Shown: in pieces, positions 30,785 through 37,064 of the stretch
How the letters are laid out: each line of letters begins with the position of its first letter
Position numbering within the stretch: position 1 is the first letter of the stretch
Source of the DNA: an uncultured Collinsella sp.
GTDB lineage: Bacteria > Actinomycetota > Coriobacteriia > Coriobacteriales > Coriobacteriaceae
Assembly (NCBI GenBank): GCA_959600835.1
Contig: CAUGNQ010000018.1
Coordinates: forward strand, 1-37,064
Reading direction: 5' to 3'
Length of the DNA stretch: 37,064 nt
Made by a program: the position numbers and the translations under genes
The notes under the pieces: model-generated
What the model was told of the DNA's origin: nothing
Seen by the model: the letters and a program-made list of their open reading frames with translations, nothing else
Databases searched by the model: none

Positions 30785-31828
30785 ATGTCGTTTGCCAAGT
30801 TCTTTAAAGATGCGCTGCTTCCCGTCGCCGTGTGGACGTGCGGCGTGCTGTTGAGTTGCTTTGTGCTGACGGTCGCCGGGGCACCCGCTTCCATCGTGGT
30901 CGTGGCGGTCGGCGTGTCCTTTATCTTTGGCATGCTCGGCATCGTGATCGAGTACGCGCGCCGCCGTCGATTTTTGCACCAGCTGGAGCGCGCGGCCGAG
31001 GAGCTGGAAAGCCCTGCGTGGGTGCAGGAGATGGTGCAGTGTCCGACCTATGCCGAGGGCGAGCTCGAATACGAAGTCCTGCGCCGCGTGGGCAAGGCGG
31101 CTTGCGATGAGGTAGCGGAAGGGCGACGTCAAACCGACGACTATCGCGACTATATCGAAAGCTGGGTCCACGAGGCCAAGTTGCCCCTGGCGGCAGCCCA
31201 TCTGATTCTTGAAAACCTGGACGGCAGCGAAGACGACCTGTCGCGTGTGGATGACCTGGGTCGCGAGCTGGCTCGCGTTGAGCGCTATATCGACCAGGCA
31301 CTGTACTATGCGCGCTCGGAAGTCGTGGAGCGCGACTACCTGATTCGCCGTTGGGATCTCAAGACCTTGGTGACGGGCGCGATTAAAGCCAACGCGCGCG
31401 AACTTATCGCGGCACATGTGGCGCCGGTGTGCGAGAACCTCGACTTTGAGGTCTTTACCGACGAGAAGTGGCTCGAGTTTATTCTGGGTCAGCTCATTCA
31501 GAACAGCATTAAATATGCGTGCGAGGACGGCGCGAAGATCGTGTTTTCGGGCGCATTGCTGGACGAGGGCTTGGCGAGCGAACGCATCGAGCTCACCGTC
31601 GCGGACAACGGCTGCGGCGTGAGCGCGGCCGACCTGCCGCGCGTGTTCGAGAAGGGCTTTACCGGCGACAACGGCCGCACCACCAAGCGCGCAACGGGCA
31701 TCGGCCTCTACCTGGTGGCGCGCCTGTGCTCCAAGATGGGCATCGACGTCACCGCGGCATCCGAGCTCGGCGAAGGCTTCGTCGTAACATTCGCGTTTTC
31801 AACGAATAAGTTTCAATATTTCGAGTAA
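30785..31828 (+). CDS. Sensor histidine kinase, BceS-like (intramembrane-sensing)
   Basis: A 347-residue kinase with two closely spaced membrane helices (about 11-31 and 36-56) and almost no external loop. This is the layout of BceS-type kinases, which sense through a partner ABC transporter. The phospho-acceptor is His129 in ESWVHEAKLPLAAAHL. The ATPase domain shows LIQNSIKYA, VADNGCGVS and ATGIGLYLVARLCSKMG. The start is uncertain: a GTG directly after the regulator's stop (30776) gives three extra residues, and I prefer ATG 30785. No BceAB permease lies in the window. The protein ends FSTNKFQYFE, with the terminator 68 nt on. Confidence 0.88.
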   Translation: MSFAKFFKDALLPVAVWTCGVLLSCFVLTVAGAPASIVVVAVGVSFIFGMLGIVIEYARRRRFLHQLERAAEELESPAWVQEMVQCPTYAEGELEYEVLRRVGKAACDEVAEGRRQTDDYRDYIESWVHEAKLPLAAAHLILENLDGSEDDLSRVDDLGRELARVERYIDQALYYARSEVVERDYLIRRWDLKTLVTGAIKANARELIAAHVAPVCENLDFEVFTDEKWLEFILGQLIQNSIKYACEDGAKIVFSGALLDEGLASERIELTVADNGCGVSAADLPRVFEKGFTGDNGRTTKRATGIGLYLVARLCSKMGIDVTAASELGEGFVVTFAFSTNKFQYFE

Positions 31829-31847
31829 CGCACGCGGCAGACGCCCA

Positions 31848-31904
31848 CCCAAACAAAAACGTGCAGCCCAAACAAAACGTGCCACCCCAAACAAAACGTG
31901 CCAC
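31848..31904 (+). repeat. Three tandem 19-bp repeats
   Basis: Units are 31848-31866, 31867-31885 and 31886-31904. The last two are identical (CCCAAACAAAACGTGCCAC); the first differs by an extra A and two end changes. A fourth begins at 31905 and then diverges into the pairing arm of the terminator. The array follows the BceS-like kinase gene. Confidence 0.85.
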
Positions 31905-31932
31905 CCCAAACGGGGCGGCACGCTATCTTTTA
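31897..31932 (+). terminator. Terminator formed from the last tandem repeat
   Basis: CGTGCCACCCC (31897-31907) pairs with GGGGCGGCACG (31912-31922) with one mismatch around a short loop. CTATCTTTTA follows. Confidence 0.7.
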
Positions 31933-31946
31933 TCAGCCAACTCGCT

Positions 31947-32075
31947 GAAGTAAGGCTGCGAAGGCCGCGGGGCCGGGAGGGGTTTCCTAAGGGCACATAC
32001 CCCAGCCGCAACGCGGCGAGGACGTGCCCGTGGAAACCCCGCAGGCCCCGCGGCCGGTGGGAGCAACGCTACTTC
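31947..32075. repeat. Very long inverted repeat between convergent genes
   Basis: Paired blocks run symmetrically: GAAGTA/TACTTC, GGCCGCGGGGCC/GGCCCCGCGGCC (31963-31974 with 32044-32055), GGGGTTTCC/GGAAACCCC and GGGCAC/GTGCCC, with an apical GCCGC-AAC-GCGGC hairpin. It covers 129 nt. The right end overlaps the stop codon of the universal stress protein gene. Confidence 0.75.
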
Positions 32076-32506
32076 ACGACCAAAATGTCGCAGTCCGTAT
32101 TGCGCAGCAGGAACGTCGAAATCGAACCCAGCAGCGCATACTTGATCGAGGACAGGCCGCGGGCGCCGCAGAGCACCAGGTCGGGCTTGACCACGTCGAG
32201 CATCTCGTCTTTGAGCGTCTCACGAATACGGCCGGCGCGAATCATGACTTCGACCTCGGGAATGTCGGGATTGGCCTTGGCCTCTTCGAGCTGCTTGGCG
32301 ATGGAGTTCTTAAATGCCTCCTCTAGGCCGTTGACCAGATCGACCGGATAGGAACCGGCGCTCTCGAGCGCCGTGGAATCGATAACGTGGCCGATGATTA
32401 GCTTGGCGCCGTTGTTCGCGGCGACCTTGATGGCGCGTGCGAGCACAAAATCCTGCTGTTCAGTACCGTCGAGTGAAACAAATACCTTGGTGTAGCCCTC
32501 GTTCAT
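32069..32506 (-). CDS. Universal stress protein (UspA family)
   Basis: A 145-residue single-domain Usp. It begins TKVFVSLDGTEQQDFVLARA with the nucleotide-contacting Asp. The ATP-binding loop is GARGLSSIKYALLGSIST, matching G-2x-G-9x-G-S/T. The C-terminal strand is DCDILVVK. Such proteins bind ATP and support survival under stress. AAGGAGGAAACC precedes the ATG. It is divergent from uppP, with 248 nt between them. Confidence 0.9.
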   Translation of the reverse strand: MNEGYTKVFVSLDGTEQQDFVLARAIKVAANNGAKLIIGHVIDSTALESAGSYPVDLVNGLEEAFKNSIAKQLEEAKANPDIPEVEVMIRAGRIRETLKDEMLDVVKPDLVLCGARGLSSIKYALLGSISTFLLRNTDCDILVVK

Positions 32507-32754
32507 GGTTTCCTCCTTGGTCTATCGCACGGGCGCGGGGCTCGTGCATCGGGCGGGCGCGGGCGCGTTGGCCGCCGGACACTTTATCTTGTTGCAGTTA
32601 TACCCAAGGATTTGGGTTTGACCGCTCGCAATTCTGTGAACGGGCGAGTTTTTTGGTAAGGGTAGGCGCAGGCGCGCCGCCAACGGTTGATAATGGGACA
32701 TCGCCCGCACCGTCCGCAGAACAATATCGGCGGGTGTCTAACGAGGGGGTCCCT

Positions 32755-33735
32755 TTGGATATCATCGAGCTTTTAAAATCTGCCTTCATGGGCCTGGTCG
32801 AGGGCATCACCGAATGGCTGCCTGTTTCGTCGACCGGTCACATGATCTTGGTGGACGAGTTCGTCAAGATGAACGTGAGCGAGACGTTCTGGAACATGTT
32901 CCTGGTCGTGATTCAGCTTGGCGCCATTTTGGCCGTCTGTGTGCTGTTCTTCCATGAGCTCAATCCGTTCTCGCCCAGCAAGGGCAAGGAGGGCCGTCGC
33001 AACACCTGGGTGCTGTGGGGCAAGATTGTGCTCGGTTGCATTCCTGCGGCGGCGATCGGCCTGCCGCTCAACGACTGGATGGAGGAGCATTTCTACAATG
33101 CTCCCGTCGTGGCGCTGGCGCTCATCGTGTACGGCGTGCTGTTTATCGTGATCGAGAACTGGCGCGCGAGCAAGCGCGAGGAAATGGCCGTTGCCGGTTC
33201 GTTTGGTTCGCGTGCTGTGGTGTCGGGTGAACGTCCCGCCGGTGCGCACTTTGCGGCGCCCGCCACGGCTACCGCTGAGGATGAGGACGATGACGAGAAT
33301 CTGGACTTTGGTTCCATCGCCACGCTCGAGGATCTAAGCTGGAAGACTGCGCTGGGTATCGGCTGCTTCCAAGTGCTTTCGCTGGTGCCTGGTACGTCTC
33401 GCTCCGGTTCTACCATCATCGGCGGCCTGCTTTTGGGCTGCACGCGCTCGGTGGCGTCTAAGTTCACGTTCTTCCTGGCCATCCCTGTCATGTTTGGCGC
33501 GAGTGCGCTCAAGCTGGTCAAGTACTTCATCAAGGGCGGCGCGTTCGGCACCAACGAGATCGCCATCTTGGGCGTGGGCTGCGTCGTCGCCTTTGTGGTG
33601 TCGCTCATTGCCATCAAGTGGCTTATGGGCTTCGTTCGCCGTCGCGACTTCAAGTGCTTCGGCGTCTACCGCATCATCCTGGGCATCGTGGTGCTCGCGT
33701 ACTTCTTCGTTCTGGAGCCTATGCTCGGCCTGTAA
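32755..33735 (+). CDS. uppP: Undecaprenyl-diphosphatase
   Basis: UppP (BacA) recycles the undecaprenyl-PP lipid carrier for cell-wall synthesis at the membrane; overexpression is linked to bacitracin resistance. The family N-terminus, DIIELLKSAFMGLVEGITEWLPVSSTGHM, starts at TTG 32755, 5 nt after GAGGGGG. This gives 326 residues. The second active-site motif is LVPGTSRSGSTIIGGL. Eight or so membrane helices are visible. An acidic insert of about 50 residues (EDEDDDENLDFG) interrupts the usual loop between two central helices. A perfect terminator follows. Confidence 0.92.
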   Translation: MDIIELLKSAFMGLVEGITEWLPVSSTGHMILVDEFVKMNVSETFWNMFLVVIQLGAILAVCVLFFHELNPFSPSKGKEGRRNTWVLWGKIVLGCIPAAAIGLPLNDWMEEHFYNAPVVALALIVYGVLFIVIENWRASKREEMAVAGSFGSRAVVSGERPAGAHFAAPATATAEDEDDDENLDFGSIATLEDLSWKTALGIGCFQVLSLVPGTSRSGSTIIGGLLLGCTRSVASKFTFFLAIPVMFGASALKLVKYFIKGGAFGTNEIAILGVGCVVAFVVSLIAIKWLMGFVRRRDFKCFGVYRIILGIVVLAYFFVLEPMLGL

Positions 33736-33779
33736 CTTGGTTGACGCTGCGCGGCGGCCAGAGCGACAACTTGTCATTC

Positions 33780-33821
33780 AAAGAGGGTGGCATGACCAAA
33801 AGGTCTATGCCGCCCTCTTTT
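33780..33821 (+). terminator. Terminator after uppP
   Basis: AAAGAGGGTGGCATGACC (33780-33797) pairs with 33802-33819 with two mismatches around a short A-rich loop, ending in TTTT. Confidence 0.82.
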
Positions 33822-34068
33822 CATGCCAATTTGTTCGCTCTGGCCGCCGCTCGCTGCTGCTGCCATGACATCGGCGGTTTCGTGATTGCCAATAGATTGG
33901 TGCAAAGTAACCTGAACCCATTGCGCCAAATCCGCTGGGGCGGGCCTGACGGTGGCGCACGGAGTCGTGGTGTGATTTGCGTCGGTGTCCGCGCGGCTCG
34001 GTATACTGGTACGGCTCAAACTATGGCGCTGCCCGCAGGCGCGCCGTCCGTCAGATGAGGAGTCGCCC
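33822..34068. other. Intergenic region before pcrA
   Basis: No supportable gene is visible in this 247-nt space. It contains a candidate promoter (33977-34007). GAGGAG at 34057-34062 is the ribosome site of the helicase. Confidence 0.55.
33977..34007 (+). promoter_or_regulatory. Candidate promoter of pcrA
   Basis: TATACT at 34002-34007 is a good -10 box, about 62 nt before the start codon. TTGCGT at 33977-33982 may be the -35 box, but a 19-nt spacer is longer than ideal. Confidence 0.4.
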
Positions 34069-36972
34069 ATGACCCAGCCCTTGCCCTGGGAAAAGAACGC
34101 CGCGGTACCCGTGCCGCCTGCGCCGGAACCCGTGCCGCTCGATGCATACACCGCCCCCGCTGCGCCGGAGCCCGAGCTCGTTCCGCTCGACATCTACGAC
34201 GCTTCCGCGCCGGCGCCCAAACCTGCCAAGCCGCTCGTCGACATCGACAGCCTTAATCCCGCCCAGCGCGAGGCGGTCCTGACCACCGAGGGCCCGCTGC
34301 TGGTCCTTGCCGGTGCTGGCTCGGGCAAGACCCGCGTCCTGACCTTCCGCATCGCTCATATGCTCGGCGACCTGGGTGTTAAGCCTTGGCAGGTTCTTGC
34401 CATTACGTTTACCAACAAGGCCGCTGCCGAGATGCGCGAGCGTCTGGCGGCACTCATTCCCAGCGGCACCCGTGGCATGTGGGTGTGCACCTTCCATGCC
34501 ATGTGCGTGCGCATGCTGCGCGAGGACGCCGACCTGCTGGGCTACACCGGCCAGTTCACCATCTACGATGACGATGACTCAAAGCGCATGGTGCGCGACA
34601 TTATGCAGGCGCTCGGCATTGAGCAAAAGCAGTTCCCCATCAACATGATCCGCAGCAAGATCAGCTCTGCTAAAAACGCCATGATCGGGCCCGAGGACAT
34701 GCTCAAGAGCGCCGATAGCCCCAACGACAAAAAGGCCGCGCAAGTCTACCTGGAGCTGGAGCGCCGCCTGCGCGCCGCCAACGCGATGGACTTCGACGAC
34801 CTGCTCGTGCGCACGCTCGAGCTACTGCGCACCCGCCCCGAGGTGCTCGACAAGTACCAAGAGCGCTTCCGCTACATTAGCGTCGACGAATATCAGGACA
34901 CCAACCACGTCCAGTACGAAATCGCCAACCTGCTGGCCGCCAAGTACCAAAACCTCATGGTCGTGGGCGACGACGACCAGTCCATTTATAGCTGGCGTGG
35001 CGCCGACATCACCAACATCCTGGACTTTGAGCAGGACTTTAAAAACTGCAAGACCGTCAAGTTGGAGCAGAACTATCGCTCCACGGGTCACATCCTGAGC
35101 GCCGCCAATGCCGTTGTTCGCCACAACTCGCAGCGCAAGGACAAGCGCCTGTTTACGGCCGAGGGCGATGGCGAGAAGATTCAGGCTTTCCAGGCAAGCG
35201 ACGAGCGCGACGAAGGTCGCTGGATTGCCGGCGAGATCGAAAAGCTGCATGCCAAGGGTACAAGCTACGACGATATCGCCGTGTTCTACCGCACCAACGC
35301 CCAGTCGCGTATCCTCGAAGATATGTTCCTGCGCGCGGGCGTGCCCTACAAGATCGTCGGCGGCACGCGATTCTTCGACCGCGCCGAGATTCGCGACGTC
35401 ATGGCCTACCTCAAGATGATCGTGAACCCGGCCGACGAGATGAGCGTCAAGCGCGTCATCAACACGCCGCGCCGCGGCATCGGCTCCACCTCGATCCAAA
35501 AGATCGAGCAGCTGGCGCGCGACAACCGCTGCTCGTTCTTCCAGGCCTGCGAGATCGCAACAGCCGAGACGGGCATGTTTAGTGCCAAGGTGCGCAACGG
35601 CCTGTCGAGTTTTGTGGCGCTGGTGCGCGAGGGCCGTCGCATGGACGGCGAGCTCAAGGATGTCGTCGAGATGATTGTCGACAAGACGGGCCTGCTGCAG
35701 GCGTTCCGCGCCGAGGGCACCATGGAGTCCGAGAGCCGCGCCGAGAACATCCAGGAATTCCTGGGCGTCGCCGCCGAATTTGAGGAGATGCACGAGGATA
35801 TCGAGGGCACGCTCGAGAGTCTAGAAGAGCTGCGCGCGGCTGGCGTTGCCGATGTGCCGGCCGGCGTCGAGTCCGAGCCCGTCGTGGTGAGTGCGCCCGC
35901 GCTCGAGCCGGGACCGTCCGCTCCGGCATCCTCGTTTGAGGCACTTGTCGGCGCTCGTGACGCCGCGGGCTCCAATCCGCTCGATAGCCTAGCCGCCCCG
36001 GCGCTCTCGCCGCAGGATGCCTTGGCCGCCGCCATCGCGGGCAACGCGTATGCCGTGCCAATAGAGCTACCGGCGGGCGCCGTGCATGCCGACGAGATCG
36101 AGCGCACCTACGGTCCGCTCACCTGTAAGGCGCTGCCGGCACTCATGGAGTGGCTGGCCCTGCGCTCCGACTTGGATTCCCTGGCCGGCGAGACGCATGC
36201 CATTACCATGATGACCATCCACTCCGCCAAGGGCCTGGAGTTCCCGGCGGTGTTCGTGGCCGGCATGGAGGAGGGCATCTTCCCGCACGTGCACGACTTT
36301 GGCGGCAGCGATGATCCGGGCAAGCTCGAGGAGGAGCGTCGCCTGGCCTACGTTGCCATCACGCGTGCCCGTAAGCGCCTGTTCCTGACCTATGCGGCCA
36401 CGCGTCGCACCTACGGCTCGACCTCTGCCAACCCGCGCTCGCGCTTCCTCAACGAGATTCCGTTTGAGGATATCGAGTTTAGCGGTATCGGTTCTGCCGG
36501 TTTTGAGGGCACGGGATGGGAGAAGCGCGGCGACCGTCACGGCACTTTTGGCTCGGGCATGGGTTCGGATATGTATGGCGGCAAGGTGTTCGGTTCGCAT
36601 ACGCGCTCGACCGGCGGCTCCGGATCGCGCGGCGGATCGAGCTTCGACGATTTCTTTGGCGGCAGCAGCTATGGGACCGAGCGCCATCGTGGGGTCTCGC
36701 CCGACGCCGGCCGTGTTGCCTCGACCTTTGGCTCGGGCGCGCCGCGAGCCAAAAAGCCGTCGTCCAAGGTGTCGCCGACGGTGGAGCGCAAGGTCGATCG
36801 CACCAGTGCATCGCAGGACTTTGCCGCGGGCGATACCGTGAGCCACAAGGCCTTTGGCACGGGTACCGTGATCTCGGTCGCCGGAGACATGATCGAGGTT
36901 CAATTCGAAAAGACCGGCCAGACCAAAAAGCTGATGAAGGGCTTTGCGCCGATCGTTAAGCTGAATGCCTAA
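34069..36972 (+). CDS. pcrA: ATP-dependent DNA helicase PcrA/UvrD
   Basis: Superfamily 1A 3'-5' helicase for nucleotide excision and mismatch repair, replication restart and removal of stalled RNA polymerase. It has 967 residues, about 200 more than usual. Walker A lies at 81-88 (AGAGSGKT, K87). VDEYQDTN is the Walker B region, and DDDQSIYSWRGA, TIHSAKGLEFPAVFVAG and YVAITRARKRL are later motifs. Extra parts are a Pro/Ala-rich N-terminus (about 1-55), a low-complexity insertion of about 110 residues (about 588-700) before the TIHSAKGLEF motif, and a Gly/Ser-rich segment (about 830-905). The end has a Tudor-like fold, GDTVSHKAFGTGTVISVAGD, which in PcrA binds RNA polymerase. ATG 34069 follows GAGGAG. 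Confidence 0.94.
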   Translation: MTQPLPWEKNAAVPVPPAPEPVPLDAYTAPAAPEPELVPLDIYDASAPAPKPAKPLVDIDSLNPAQREAVLTTEGPLLVLAGAGSGKTRVLTFRIAHMLGDLGVKPWQVLAITFTNKAAAEMRERLAALIPSGTRGMWVCTFHAMCVRMLREDADLLGYTGQFTIYDDDDSKRMVRDIMQALGIEQKQFPINMIRSKISSAKNAMIGPEDMLKSADSPNDKKAAQVYLELERRLRAANAMDFDDLLVRTLELLRTRPEVLDKYQERFRYISVDEYQDTNHVQYEIANLLAAKYQNLMVVGDDDQSIYSWRGADITNILDFEQDFKNCKTVKLEQNYRSTGHILSAANAVVRHNSQRKDKRLFTAEGDGEKIQAFQASDERDEGRWIAGEIEKLHAKGTSYDDIAVFYRTNAQSRILEDMFLRAGVPYKIVGGTRFFDRAEIRDVMAYLKMIVNPADEMSVKRVINTPRRGIGSTSIQKIEQLARDNRCSFFQACEIATAETGMFSAKVRNGLSSFVALVREGRRMDGELKDVVEMIVDKTGLLQAFRAEGTMESESRAENIQEFLGVAAEFEEMHEDIEGTLESLEELRAAGVADVPAGVESEPVVVSAPALEPGPSAPASSFEALVGARDAAGSNPLDSLAAPALSPQDALAAAIAGNAYAVPIELPAGAVHADEIERTYGPLTCKALPALMEWLALRSDLDSLAGETHAITMMTIHSAKGLEFPAVFVAGMEEGIFPHVHDFGGSDDPGKLEEERRLAYVAITRARKRLFLTYAATRRTYGSTSANPRSRFLNEIPFEDIEFSGIGSAGFEGTGWEKRGDRHGTFGSGMGSDMYGGKVFGSHTRSTGGSGSRGGSSFDDFFGGSSYGTERHRGVSPDAGRVASTFGSGAPRAKKPSSKVSPTVERKVDRTSASQDFAAGDTVSHKAFGTGTVISVAGDMIEVQFEKTGQTKKLMKGFAPIVKLNA

Positions 36973-37033
36973 CTGCGAGGTTGACCGGGCGCGTCGGGGG
37001 CTTTGGTCGCCTGCTCGGACAGTCCTGCTCGCA

Positions 37034-37058
37034 CGGAGAGCACATTAAGTGCTCTCCG
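37034..37058. repeat. Perfect 10-bp hairpin at the window edge
   Basis: CGGAGAGCAC (37034-37043) pairs with GTGCTCTCCG (37049-37058) around 5 nt. No T-run is seen before the window ends, so whether it is the pcrA terminator is open. Confidence 0.5.
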
Positions 37059-37064
37059 GCTCGT

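Noticed and set aside
31848..31911. Short tandem repeats considered as a CRISPR array
   Set aside because: The 19-bp units abut without spacers, and no cas genes are present.

Overview
The window looks like a chromosomal segment of a high-GC Gram-positive bacterium. Gene content, protein style and codon use fit a gut Coriobacteriia member, most like Collinsella. This assignment is by recognition only, with no database search. Coding density is high, no phage or transposase gene is visible, and most genes carry clear ribosome binding sites.

Left part (1-9.4 kb): a complete histidine biosynthesis operon on the + strand, hisZ-hisG (one fused frame), hisD, hisC, hisB, hisH, hisA, hisF, hisI, hisE. 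A PHP-type histidinol-phosphatase gene faces it tail to tail. Together these supply every step from PRPP/ATP to histidine.

9.4-15.5 kb: a LarC-type nickel-insertion domain protein standing alone, a YfcE-like phosphodiesterase, mazG, eno, a DivIC/FtsB-like division protein, a Ppx/GppA phosphatase, and tRNA-Leu(TAA) next to a duplicated fragment of its own 3' end. 15.5-19.7 kb: a membrane-anchored helical-repeat protein, an orphan PTS EIIB with a VOC protein, and a - strand operon of a DUF4342/UBA-like protein with an OmpR-type regulator and histidine kinase.

19.7-21.4 kb is an AT-richer islet. It holds a possible PD-(D/E)XK-type protein, flanked by 9-bp direct repeats, and a small basic protein whose promoter sits inside a perfect 12-bp inverted repeat. 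21.4-27 kb has a small membrane protein, a metallophosphoesterase, GluQ-RS, a large DUF2207 membrane protein and a GNAT acetyltransferase. 27-37 kb has purH, an unrecognised protein, a BceRS-like two-component pair without its usual ABC transporter, a universal stress protein, uppP (TTG start), and a PcrA/UvrD helicase with a lineage-type insertion.

The most unusual layer is non-coding. At least ten intergenic spaces carry long inverted repeats. Four of them share one architecture, a variable stem closing a 13-nt loop that starts GGGGAC, and a fifth is a looser relative. Two copies with the same loop differ by a compensatory base-pair change. This looks like a dispersed, REP-like hairpin family and is the best candidate here for an undescribed element.
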